From Neelides folsomi (Eukaryota; Arthropoda; Collembola; Neelipleona; Neelidae), in contig JAQGBZ010000510.1 of assembly GCA_034687125.1 (NCBI GenBank), forward strand, positions 1 to 37,514: 37,514 nucleotides of DNA, in the 5' to 3' direction. Shown one piece after another: positions 23,675 to 34,867 of the stretch. The notes below the pieces were generated by a model, which ran no database searches, had not been told where the DNA came from, and was given only the letters and a program-made list of their open reading frames with translations. The position numbers and the translations under genes are program-made. Within the stretch, counting starts at the first letter, position 1. Every line of letters starts with the position of its first letter.

Positions 23675-25987
23675 ATGGTTACACCAATTTTAATTGCATC
23701 TCTTGTTGTTTTTTATTTTTTTACCGTATCTATTATTAAAAAAAGAAAAGAAAAAGGATTGCCAATTCCAGGTTAGTAATTTCATACGTTAAAAATAACA
23801 ATCAAATTTATTCAGATCCATAAATGTTACTAACGCGTTACTTGACTATCTGTTATTATTGCCATTAGGACCAGTAGGAGGATTTTGGCCAATCTTGGGA
23901 TACCTTGTTTACTTCTTGAATGGTGGATATAATGAAAAAAATATTGTAAATTTGAAAAAATACGGCCCAATTTGTCGCGTGAAAATGGGATTTTTTGAGT
24001 AAGCAAAATTTAAATTTTGCAATATATAATGAATTCTAAATTACGTTTTTTAACTAAGCTATAATTATTTATAAAATACAATATTATATTAATTTTTACT
24101 AATATATTGATCTTGCCCTTTTCAATTTTAGAATTATCTTGTTGAATGACGTTTCAATTTTAAAAGAAGCATTTACTAATCAATTCATTTGTGGAAGACC
24201 AAAAATGCCCGCTTTAGCTTCTCGAAATTTGGGGCTTAAACTTGGTAAGAATTTTAGAATCGAGTAATATCGTAGAAATAACCAAATTGTTTAATTAATA
24301 AATCAAATATTTAAACAGGAATCATCTTCAACGACGGCGAAACCTTCAAAAAAGAACGTCAATTTTGTTTAGCCCAAATGAAAGAATATGGATTCAGCAA
24401 GAAGCATAATGAAAACATTGGGAATGCAATTGCTTCTGAAGTTGATCATTTGATTCAATCCTTACGAGAAAGGAACGGCGCGCCAATCGAAATTTCCCAA
24501 TTGTTTAATATTCCAATTCTCAATTGTCTCTTTAAGATTACAACAGGAGAAAGATACGCCTTAAATGATCCGGACATGATTGAATTGATGAATATTTTAT
24601 CTAAAAATTTGGAATTTCCCGATGGAGTCAAAGCATCCTTTTTTCTTCCATGGATTGGAAAATATTTCCCAAAATTGAGCGGAATGGGGCAATACATTGA
24701 AGATTCAAATAGCATATTTAGATTTTGGGAGCGAAAAACAAAACAAAGAATAAACGATATAAAAGTTTCATTAAGAAATAAAGAATTTGTCGGTCAGGAT
24801 AATTTGATGAATGCTTATATACTTGAAGAAATTTTAAGCTTCGATCCTTTAAAGGAGCCAGAAAAAAACAAAGGTAATGCTAAATAATTGTTTAATTTTA
24901 TTTACTAAAAAAGTTTTTTTTAGTTTTAAATTTAGCGGCATGCATTCAAGATTTTTTCATTGCTGGATCGGAAACTGTCTCCATTACACTCTGTTGGGCT
25001 CTTTTATATTTAGCTTCATTTCCAAATATACAAGAAAATGTTTTCGACGAATTATCTCAATTGGAAGTTAAAACTATTGAATTAACCCATCAAAGATCGT
25101 AATAATTATAAAGTATTTAAATAATGTACAATAATTATGCATTTATACCATATAATATTAATATTAATAATTAATACATAATATTGTTGAGCATTCATAT
25201 TTATATGTGTATTTTTGTTAATTTTACAGACTACAGTATTTAATGGCTTTTTTACATGAAACAATGAGATTTGCAACTATAGCACCTTTCGGAATGTTTC
25301 ATTCAACCACAGATGATGTTATACTACAAGGACATTTTATTCCTAAAGATTCTATTGTTGTCTCTAATATTAATGCTATCCATAAAGATGAAAAAACCTG
25401 GGGAGATCCTCATAACTTTCGCCCTGAAAGATTTCTCATCAAAGATGAAAATGAAAAATTAAAGTTTTCAAACCATCCTTCTTTCATTGCTTTTTCTTAT
25501 GGAAAGAGGTATTTAAAATGATTATATTGAGCAAATGACGATTGTATCAAAATTACCGAATATTTGATTATATTTATAAAAATAATGAAGTTATAAAATC
25601 CTATTTTTTCTATTTACAATTACATATTGTTATAATCTATTTTTTCTAAGGTTAGGCTTGAGTTTGAAATAACCGCAAATAATTCCCATGCATTTAGATA
25701 TAAATAAATAAGCGGTTGTTTCAAACTCAAGCCTAACCTTTGGAAAAATAGATTATAAAAATAAGATAAGTTATTAAATCAAGTGATAATATTTTATTCA
25801 TTTATTTAGAAGGTGCATTGGTGAAAATATGGCTCATGAACAAATGTTTTTATTTATTTCGAACATTCTTCTGAAATTCAAAATTCAATTTTCATCTACA
25901 ACTGTTGTGCCTGATCTTGAGCCTGTCATTGGAGCTGGATCAGTTCCAAAGAAACATTCAATTTCTTTTGTTCCAAGGATTGTGTGA
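23675..25987 (+). CDS. Cytochrome P450, CYP2-clan-like, third gene
   Basis: Seven exons (23675-23771, 23869-23998, 24132-24244, 24319-24873, 24924-25098, 25230-25508, 25810-25987) give 508 residues. The N terminus is a short membrane anchor (TPILIASLVVFYFFTVSII) with KKRKEK stop-transfer, then GLPIPGPVGGFWPILGY. The I-helix is AGSETV (312-317) with the acid-Thr pair Glu315/Thr316; the K-helix is ETMR (367-370); the meander has FRPERF; the heme loop FSYGKRRCIGE has Cys452. All catalytic features are present. The intron pattern and sequence differ from copies A and B, so it belongs to another subfamily and is not part of that tandem duplication. The last intron carries a MITE-like inverted repeat. 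Substrate unknown. Confidence 0.94.
25630..25758. mobile_element. MITE-like element (47-base terminal inverted repeats) in a P450 intron
   Basis: Arms 25630-25676 and 25712-25758 are inverted copies of each other, 47 bases with 3 mismatches, enclosing a 35-base centre. Both ends read TTATAATCTATTTTT, and the inner core GGTTAGGCTTGAGTTTGAAA is perfectly conserved. No coding capacity. It lies entirely in the last intron of the third P450, between the exon ending in GGAAAGAG and the exon starting with the heme Cys codon region. A target-site duplication is not clear; TTA/TAA-type ends leave TA or TTAA insertion possible. Confidence 0.85.
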
Positions 25988-26002
25988 TTCGTGCAACTGT
26001 GA

Positions 26003-26045
26003 ACTAACAATAAGATATACAAAAGCTGCATATCTTATTGTTAGT
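26003..26045 (+). repeat. Hairpin in the 3' UTR of the third P450
   Basis: Sixteen-base perfect arms (ACTAACAATAAGATAT and its complement) with an 11-base loop, starting 16 bases after the TGA of the P450. Placed in the transcript it would form a stable stem-loop right after the stop codon. Confidence 0.8.
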
Positions 26046-26448
26046 ACTGATATGTATGTGTAAATATATTACACCATTTGTTATTAAATCATTGATTAAA
26101 ATTATTCTTTCATATAAAATTTAAATCAATTTTAGATCATATCATCTATCATATAATTTCTTTGAGAATTAGTAGCTATTATTTTAAAAAAATTCAAATT
26201 TCATGCTTTGAGTTGAGTCATGATTTTAAAGTTTATCTAATCTATATACGATTGTATGAAATAAATAATGAATATTAATAAACTCGTGTTTCTGTAGGTA
26301 ATCTGTGAGTTGCATTTAACTGCTAACCTAGCTTAATGTTTAATTACAAAAGTTGTTAGATTAATGACAAGTTTTTTCTCATCATTAACTAATCAAGAGA
26401 AAAGTCTCTTTTTTCTAAAAAATAACCACTAAATGATCCTTCCTACAC
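26046..26448. other. Intergenic between third P450 and desaturase
   Basis: About 400 bases of AT-rich sequence, no coding frame. It holds the likely P450 3' end (AATAAA-like strings near 26258) and the distal promoter of the desaturase. Confidence 0.4.
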
Positions 26449-26491
26449 TATATAAAGTTGAGTTCAAGACACGATTGTTGTTCTATCATTA
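26449..26491 (+). promoter_or_regulatory. TATA box and possible initiator of the desaturase gene
   Basis: TATATAAAG at 26449-26457 is followed by TCATTA at 26486-26491, an initiator-like element 37 bases from the TATAAAG T, slightly long but plausible. The ATG is at 26548, giving a leader of about 60 bases. Confidence 0.5.
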
Positions 26492-26547
26492 TTAGTAACA
26501 TTTGTGCATGTAACAAATCTTAATATATCAATGCAGTATGCTATAAA

Positions 26548-28477
26548 ATGGTAGATTCAAGCCCAGAGGTAATTAATATTCAATATAGTCTTCAATATTT
26601 TTATTATACAATACATATATATATATATATATATACAATTATATCTAAGAAACTATAATTTTTATTAAATTGATTTTATAATCTATAAAGGTAAACGTTG
26701 AAACCAACGAAAGACAAAGATTCTCAAATAAAAGTAAAGCTCTAAAGGGAGAAGAGAAAAATGAGTTAAGGTCAGAATTAAGTATCGCTGAAATTCTATA
26801 TGACGGCTACTATTATGACGTTACTAAATTTCTCCCCAAACATCCTGGAGGGACAATAATAAAATTTTATACGGAAAGCAAAGATGATGCAACTTGTGCG
26901 ATTCAACAATTCCATAAAAGATCCACTGACAAAGTTCTTGGAATTATGAATTGTTTTAAACGCAGGCCAGCAAATGGAACTAATGGTAAGCCAGAATGTA
27001 AATAATTACACACTAAATAAGTATTTAATGAAATATTGTTTTATTAAACAGCACAAGTAACAAAAAACAAAAAGCTTAACGAAGATTTTCTCAAATTTTA
27101 TAAACAACTGGATGATGAAGGAATGTTTAAACCTCATTTTAAACATGTAGCTATTCGAATTGCTGAACCTCTCTTTCTATTTGCATTGTCTTTATATTTC
27201 AATTTGTTCTACACTGGCAGTTACGGGAAAGCTTTATCAGTAATTTTCTTTGTTTTAACCCAAATGCGGGTTGGATGGCTTCAACATGAAGGTGGACACA
27301 ACTCTTTAACTGGAATTCCACCAGCAGATAAATTCATTCAATTAATAGGAATAAGTAAGTAAAATATGTAAAATAAATTTAAAATAAGTTATTACAATTT
27401 TTCAATGTAACTATTATTAAGACTCTTACATTTATAAATTAGTAATTGTAAGAGTATGGTAATGTTAGTAAACTTAATCAATACTTAGATTTTCAGGATA
27501 GTTAAAATTACTAACCGTGAGTTTAATTTGATAGCATTGATTTTGGGAAGTTCGTCTAATTGGTGGAATCGAAATCACAGCATGCATCATGCAATGCCTA
27601 ATAGATTTCACCGTGATCATGATTTGGACACTTTGCCAATTGTCGCATACAATAAAATTGTTGCGCAGAAACCGAACGCTGGGAAAAATTTTTTTGTTCA
27701 AAATCAGGTAAATGCTTTTAATAATGTTTACAACTCTTAAGATTAATTATAAGTACATAGATTATATAGATTGCATAGATTACTATACTAAGTATATAGA
27801 TTGCATAGATTAGTATACTATATAAGTACATAGATTGTTCAATACTATATAAATATATTAACTACAATTACACAAGAATGACATCGTTTTTTCACTAAAA
27901 AGAATAATTATCGTTCATTGTTTTAAATTGGAATAATCGAGTTGCTTTAATTAATTATTTCCAGGCTTATCTTTTTCTTCCGATCACGAATTTCTTGGCC
28001 TATATTGCATGGATTATTTATCTTCACCCAAAGTACACGATTCAAAAGAAGGGTTGGTCCGTTTTGGCTTTGATGGGAGTCCATTGGGTTTTTGTATATA
28101 ATTTCTATGGTCTTATTCCTTACTTAATTGGAATGTGGTTTCATTCGAACTATTATAATTTCAACTTTTCCATTTCTCATACACATTTACCTGTTAATGA
28201 CCAAGAGGAGCTTCATTGGGTTGAATATGCATTTCTTCATTCGACGGATGTTGACCCTTCGTGGTGGTGTGATTGGTGGATGGGATATTTGAACTATCAA
28301 ATCGAACATCATTTGTTTCCCACAATGCCACAATTCCGTGGACCGATTATAAGAGAACGAGTTAAAAAGTTTGCAGAAGATCATAATTTACCTTATCATT
28401 GTACACCCTATTGGGGTGCTTGTAAACAAATGCTTTATAACTTGAAGAAAGTTTCAAAAGAAGTTAAAAATTTGTGA
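26548..28477 (+). CDS. Cytochrome b5-fused front-end fatty acid desaturase (Cyt-b5-r-like)
   Basis: Five exons (26548-26568, 26691-26985, 27052-27354, 27535-27707, 27965-28477) encode 434 residues. The N-terminal cytochrome b5 domain has the heme ligands His58 in HPGG and His82 in FHKRS. The membrane desaturase domain has the three His boxes: HEGGH (184-188), HSMHH (221-225) and QIEHH (376-380), where the Gln in the third box marks front-end desaturases. The architecture fits delta-5/6 type acyl desaturases in the ER, and also insect cytochrome b5-related protein, which has almost the same length. Regiochemistry cannot be read. The first exon codes for only seven residues; its intron contains a TA dinucleotide run. 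The junction of exons 3 and 4 uses the acceptor ATAG at 27534, the only one in phase without a stop. Confidence 0.92.
26611..26634. repeat. (TA)n microsatellite in desaturase intron 1
   Basis: A run of alternating A and T (ACATATATATATATATATATATA) between exons 1 and 2 of the desaturase; likely polymorphic in length. Confidence 0.85.
27763..27822. repeat. Two-copy 30-base tandem repeat in desaturase intron 4
   Basis: Two adjacent copies of a 30-base unit built around ATAGATTGCATAGATTA, at 27763-27792 and 27793-27822, differing at a few positions; further ACATAGATT fragments flank both sides, so a longer decayed array is likely. Confidence 0.8.
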
Positions 28478-28607
28478 TGTATCATAGGAGACTGTAAATA
28501 TTTAAATACTTAATACTAATTTTACTAATTAGACTAATCACTAATGTATAATATATAAGGTGGTAGATACATTGCTGTGTAGATAGATAACGTGGTTTAT
28601 AAGATGA

Positions 28608-28613
28608 AATAAA
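28608..28613 (+). terminator. Poly(A) signal AATAAA of the desaturase
   Basis: AATAAA 131 bases after the desaturase stop. The convergent CYP4 gene stops at 28652 and has its own AATAAA immediately after the stop on the other strand (28645-28650), so the two 3' ends nearly meet. Confidence 0.5.
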
Positions 28614-28651
28614 AAATTTTGAGTGTGGAAATCTAAATGACTTCATTTATT

Positions 28652-31432
28652 TCATTCTCTTGGGACGAGTTTAACTTTAATTCCATTCTTAGGTCGAATA
28701 ATCAACTCAGGAAGGATTTTGACATCTTCTCTTCTATCTCCCATAATAATTTTAAAATTGCGAAGAATATTAATTAACACAACTTTCGATTCCATCACAG
28801 CGAATTTTTGTCCTATTAAAAGATGATAAATATTTAACAAAAATTAATATTAAATTAAAAATTTTTTATTTTTACCAATGCAATTTCTCGGTCCTGCAGA
28901 AAATGGAACATAGGCATAAGCATTCCTTCCAACACAATTATCTGGCAAAAATCTTTCAGGTTTGAATTCTTCTGGGTTGGGAAATACGCTTTCGTCTCTA
29001 TGGATAAGATATGGAAAAACTGTGGCAATTGCACCCTTTGGAATTACGAGTCCATTATCTAAAATAAGTATTTTTGTACTGTGAATAATTATCAATACCT
29101 ATTTACTTAAAAATTTAAATTGCATCAAAACTTGTAAGAAACAAGAATATTAACTACCGAGTGGAAGGTCTTGATCAATTCCTCGAGAAATGAAGGGAAC
29201 TGAAGGATAAATTCTTAAGGATTCTTTTATGCACAAATCCAAATATTTCATTTTGGCCAAATCTGCCGTTTTGATTTCACGCGATATATCATCGCTAAAT
29301 GTTTCTTCAATCTCCTTATAAACTTTTTCCTGGTTGATTGATTTTTATTATGTGTAAGTCAAGTATAGCATTTAATTCATACATGCAATATTTTAATTTT
29401 TTAAATTACAATTATAATATCTGTAATGCGATACAATCCAATTCAATACATTATGAAATAAAACGATATAAGTCTTACTTGGTGGACGGGATTGTTCGCT
29501 AATAATAAAATTGTCCAGCAAATATGTGCTGCGGTAGTATCGTGTCCCTTTATAGAAAAATCTTAAATTCTTTAACCATAAATGAACTAAATTTCTTATA
29601 CAATGCAATATATTATTCTGATATGTTGTAGTATGTGTATGAGTCTATCAATATTACAAATTACAATCTAATGTATAATAATTTAATAATGTAAGAAAAT
29701 TAAAGTAATGTATGTATATGTAGTATTACTTCAAACATAAAAGTGTCGGTTTCTTCTCTAATATCTTCATCACTTAAAAATTTCCCATCCTGTGATGCTT
29801 CAATTAAAAGATCAAGAAAAGCTGTTCTTTTCTTTCTATTCATTATATTGTCTTTATCACCATTATCTTCAGAAATATCAGAATTTGACATTTTGTCTTT
29901 TAATTCTTTTTTTCGTTCTTTTATCACCTTATTATAAAATAAAGCATAACTCACTGTTTTTATTAAATAAAAGTAACAAATGGGTTTTAATTAAAGAAAG
30001 TTGTCGATTATCCAAAAATAATGATTATTTACTGAATTAGTGAATGAATGGAGAATTTTCAAATATTCTTTCTCTTTTCTTCCATATGAAGTTAAAGCCC
30101 AAACCCAATCAACTCGGAGCCAAGGTCTCATAGATCGATATATAATAATTTCAGAAATTCTAAAGTCCCAAAACATTACAAATGAACAAAACATTTTTTT
30201 AATAAATAGTTGTGTATTTACTCTATGTCTCTCATCTGATATAAAAATATATATGCGACAAAATACCCAACAAGTGAAATATTGTTTTATTATATTACTG
30301 TAAAACAGCTCTCAAATATTCAGAATCTGTAGAGTATTGTGCGTTAATTTTCTTTCCCATTGCAGTTTCTAATAAATTATAATGAATTAAATTTTTAATA
30401 TTATAAAAATAATCTGAAGAAAATATTATATTTCACAATGTCCTACGATACAATCTAAAAGATCATTCAAAAATTTAATACCGCAAATTATATCCAAAAC
30501 ACATCTTGTCACAAATGGAAAAATGTCAAAAACTTTTTTAGATTCTGATTTATCCTGGAGGATTTGAACAAGATGGCTGGATTGTTCATTAAAAATTTCA
30601 AGAAAATCTTCTAAGATTTTAAAATGAAAAGTTGGCGTAATCAACTTTCTTCGATTGAACCATTTTGTCCCTGTAAAATATAATTAGATAATCCTAAAAT
30701 TATTAACAATCACTTTATCATAGAAAAGAATTTATTAAAAACTTATAGTGAAATAGTGTATAATAAATGATAAAACATTTCAAATGCCTTTAGAAATTAA
30801 GAGTCCAGTTCCAAGCCATGGAATAATTGCGTCATAATCACTTGGTTTGTTAATATAAACGGAAGACGACAATATTTTCTAAGAGAAAAATTTACCTTCT
30901 TCATTTATTATAGGACTTAGGTAAACAAAGAATGTACGAGTATAATACTTATTTTATGTATATAAAAGTTTCACCTCTGCAGCAGTAGCTTCCATTATGC
31001 CAACATAAGGACGATTCATAAACCAAAGCCTGTGAACCCTACCATATTCATTTCCACGTTTCTCAGCCACATTCAGAATTTCTAAATAAAATTGTAATTA
31101 AATTTTATAATTTTGAAGGAATATGTAAAAGTATGTAATACAATAATATAATTGTATAGTTAATGTAATAGATTTCTTATAAATAATTTTTAAAAAAGCA
31201 ACATCTAGCATTTTTTGCATACTAATTTACCTTCATTGGGGATAGAAATTTCGGCAACATTTCCCCAAAAAAATTTCGGCTTGGGTCCTGGAAATTTATC
31301 GATAAATTCTGAAATTCTTGAATCCCGTTTTCCGAAATAATAGTAAATAGTAGCGAGTAAAACGGAAACCACAAGAACAAATCCTTGAAGCAATTGGCAA
31401 GATAAAAGATAAGTCACAGGACAAGATCCCAT
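28652..31432 (-). CDS. Cytochrome P450, CYP4 clan
   Basis: Eleven exons read leftwards: 31432-31231, 31081-30975, 30878-30788, 30670-30482, 30368-30299, 30159-30033, 29927-29730, 29547-29479, 29329-29158, 29058-28876, 28812-28652; 522 residues. An N-terminal membrane helix ([17 protein letters not shown]) precedes [15 protein letters not shown]4 landmarks follow: [41 protein letters not shown] and the I-helix signature [13 protein letters not shown]. In many CYP4 enzymes the Glu of EGHDTT (about 328) links covalently to heme. ExxR is ESLR (387-390), then FKPERF, and the heme loop [11 protein letters not shown] with Cys468. Family members are usually fatty acid or hydrocarbon hydroxylases. Oddity: intron 3 starts with GC (30787-30786) rather than GT; it is a GC-AG intron or a mutated donor. 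All other phases close. Confidence 0.93.
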
Positions 31433-32179
31433 TTTGTCTCCCTCACTAAATATTACTTTGGAATGAAAAGTTCTCTTTTCTGACTCTGATAAGATATATG
31501 ATGTACGATAATAATTTAACATGACAAGATAGGAAGATAGGATACATATTATATGTATGATATGCTCGTATATATTCTTACATCAGGTATTTATCTATTT
31601 CTATTAGAAAATTAAACTGCAAATACAATGATTGATAATTATGAAGTGGGAATTTGAGTGAGTGGCAATTGGCAATACTTCAAATTTTCCTCTGAAAATA
31701 CTTTTAGATTACTTAATAGTAACTTTACTTATATAATAATAGTTATAATATATGTACATTTACATTTACATTAGGTAAGAAATCTAATTATTCATTTTAT
31801 TGAATACACAATTAATATAATGTGAAGCCAAAAGAGTAAAAGATTTTCGTTGTTGCTAAGATTAATTAAATTGAGGATTTTAAGGGTGCGAATAATCTCG
31901 TCGACAGTACAATATGTAAATGTGATAGTGATCATTATTTTATTATACACTACGTATTTAACAATATAATATTACTATAAAATTTCGTATTTTAATTTCT
32001 TTGGAAGAAAAGCTTACAACTGTGTTTACTATATAATATTTAGGAGTAATAGAATACACAAAATATAATGATTGATTAACTGATTCTGTTACACGTTATA
32101 TAAATAATATATACATGTATATAAATGAAAAATGAATGAAAAAGAAATAATTTTCAAATTGTTAAACACGAAATCGCTT
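31433..32179. other. Intergenic upstream of the CYP4 gene
   Basis: About 750 bases, AT-rich. The frame continues open for 30 codons above the chosen ATG (to 31522), but that part lacks a membrane helix and is better read as 5' UTR. No other feature recognised. Confidence 0.4.
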
Positions 32180-33726
32180 TTATTTAATCATCCCGTACTT
32201 TAGAAAATCTAAAAAAATGAACATTTTAAATATAAGTAGATTCCTATGTCACTTTTATATTAAAAATCTCATAAAAACCGTCGTTTACCTTTGTACTTAT
32301 CGTCATTTTTTAGAATATTTTGAAAAATTTGATCATCAAAAGCATCATTTTTTATTCCTCCCATACTTATTGGCAAGATAGTTGGTAAAAGTGACTTGTG
32401 AAATTCTTCCAAGTTGAAACCGTGAAAGTAAAACTATAAATAAATGATAAAATTACAAATAAAATTTACAAATATCTTATCATATTAACTAACTTTAAGG
32501 GCATTTTAGCAGTTTTCTCACTCATTGTTAGTTTAGCTTTGAAATTTTAATTAAATTTTTATCAAATATGCAATATTACATACCCTGTTTTTTAATTTCG
32601 TTTTCAAAAAAGGTTTTACAAGAGCATAAGCGATGTTAAAAACATAGGGTTGATTGATAATGTGAATTTGTTTCATTTTTAATGGAAAAGCATCCTGAAA
32701 AATATTAAAATATTGTTATAAAATATTACACTTTTAAATTTCACTAATTGACCAAATTGGAGTCAATTTTAAAGAACGGTTTTTAAGTATGATTTAATGT
32801 AATAGTAATAAAGAAGTTAATTTACTTGAATTAACTTGATTAACTTTTTTGCATCGCTGATGCCAAAAATGGCTAAATGACGATATGAGAACTGGTCTAA
32901 ATTTAAAACAACTGTAATTCCATCGACTTGAACTTCTTCGTCTTTTACAATTTCTTCCATATAAAGATATTGGCATTTAAATAAATCATCACATGTCATT
33001 TCACTTGGGTTTATCCTCCCTAATATATCATATAATATTAATATGTAAGCAGTATCAATTTTTAATATTTCAAATAAAAAACAGCGTAATCAAGATCATA
33101 TTTATAGTATAAGGTAATTTTATACCAATATCACAAGTTAATACTTTTCTATTGAATATATCTTTTTCTTTCAGAATCCCTTGTATTCTTTTTTCTAAGT
33201 TACCAATGTGGGCAGAAGGATAAAGATCATTAAACGTTTTCGGATATTCTTTTCTTATTTTAAAATATTCATTGACCTTAATTTACATAAGAGTTAATAG
33301 AGTTAATAATCATAAGTCAAATATTTTAATAAAAATTAATAACGTGTGTGAGTGTAATATTTTGTATGATATTAGGTTAATACACATACCATCTTAAAAC
33401 TTCTCTCAACATTTCCCTTTCTTGCTCGAATGAATTTGATAAGAAATTCATCGTCCAAAGGGCAATATAAAACCCCAGCTTCTGTTTCAAAATAAGTTAA
33501 ATATCATTAATTAATATTAAAATGTTACAAATTAATTGAAACCAATGCGTTGAAAGTTTGTAATTTTCATAATTAATATTAAAACAATGAATTTGTGAAT
33601 TCCATTATCGTATTATACTAATGGTACAATAAGAAATATTATATAAAAAATAATACCTTCAATCAGCGTTCTTAATTGAGGAATAACATCTAAAAAATCA
33701 TATTCTACGCACTTTTCTATAGTCAT
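32180..33726 (-). CDS. CRAL-TRIO (Sec14-like) lipid-binding protein, TTPA-like
   Basis: Seven exons read leftwards: 33726-33657, 33481-33390, 33276-33126, 33019-32826, 32694-32584, 32433-32289, 32208-32180; 263 residues. The CRAL-TRIO N-terminal helix bundle contains LDDEFLIKFIRARKGNVERSF (residues about 32-52). The lipid-binding lobe shows VDGITVVLNLDQFSYRHL, then DAFPLKMKQIHIINQPYVFN, VKPFLKTKLKNRFYFHG and LLPTILPISMGG. This matches alpha-tocopherol transfer protein / clavesin-like proteins, cytosolic carriers of hydrophobic ligands such as tocopherol, retinoids or phosphoinositides. It is a little shorter than typical arthropod members (about 280-310). The ligand cannot be inferred. The last exon adds only nine residues (DFLKYGMIK), supported by a strong acceptor. 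Confidence 0.92.
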
Positions 33727-34867
33727 TATGAAATAGAAAAAATCAAAAAAGTATAATTATGCTTAAATTTAGGTTATGTTTTGGAGTACGTCTAAAAATC
33801 GCCGATAAGATTTAGATAAATTTAATCGCCTTATTATCTAACTGAGCCATTTATTATCTAAATACCTAATAGATGTATTAAATTAATATTTTAACATCTG
33901 AAATGTTGAAACAATGTATGTAGAAGTGTTATTTGCTTACTCGCTCACATTAAGCAAAAAACGTCAATTGTTTCCTTGATAAGATTTTTCATGGGACAAA
34001 AAATTATATACGAAGCAAAAGTTTTACTTTATATCACATGAACAAGATTATTGTATACAAAATATTTAGGTATTTAATTGTATGTATGTAACAATATATG
34101 TATTAAAAGACTATAAAACTTTAGTACATACATGGTGATTTTTCATCTTCACCATGCATAAGCAAAATATAAGTAAAATACCTTGTTTATGGACACTTTA
34201 CAATAGTCTAACCTAACCCTATCTATTTAAATGTAAATGTAAGTAAAAAGGTAAAGTAATCTTTTATAAATATATTTTATGATTTAGCTTATAGTTAGAT
34301 ATACGTATTTAGTTAGTAGAGAAGAATGCATTGAATACTGGGTATATACACATACACTTATATACCATGCATAACATAACGTTAAGGGCAAGGCAAGGGG
34401 CCAATATAAGATGGGGATGAGTGTTGATTTGATATAAGCCAATTGAAATAAGCGAGGTCATTTGTAAATACTTGAATATTGAATCATAAACATTATAATT
34501 TAAGGAATATAAGCAAGGGAATTAGACGTACAAAATATATATCTCATATATGGTAAGTACCTTCATACAAAACACTGATAAATATTTATATTTACTTACA
34601 TTATGATTTACGATACTTATCAAGTTAAAATATCACTTATTTTGCTAACTTTGAAATTTAAATTAGTAAGTAAGCAAAACAATAATAATAAGTGTTCAAT
34701 TATACATTTAATTTGTATAACTTTAATCTATACAATTATTTTATTAATTTTAATTAATAAAATTGTTTTCTAAAAAATTATTTAAAAAAATTGATTAATT
34801 ACCTATTGATTAACATTTTCCAACTAAGAAAATAATACTATTGTTTATATTATTTTAGAGCTCCATT
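33727..34867. other. Divergent intergenic region (CRAL-TRIO / crotonase)
   Basis: About 1.1 kb between two genes transcribed away from each other, so it holds both promoters. AT-rich, with a palindromic AT stretch near 34739-34760 (ATTAATTTTAATTAAT). No coding frame or recognisable repeat. Confidence 0.4.

Noticed and set aside
29933..29954. Extension of CYP4 exon 7 to include SYALFYNK
   Set aside because: No phase-compatible donor; the acceptor at AATAAG before GTGATAAAAG gives the family pattern FTNS-VIKER.
30040..30303. 87-codon frame on the + strand within the CYP4 locus
   Set aside because: Crosses CYP4 exons and introns antisense; no domain.
32490..32521. Possible mini-exon (MSEKTAKMPLK on the - strand) in the CRAL-TRIO gene
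   Set aside because: Joining exon 5 directly to 32433 gives KLKNR-FYFHG in phase and matches the family; inclusion is not needed.
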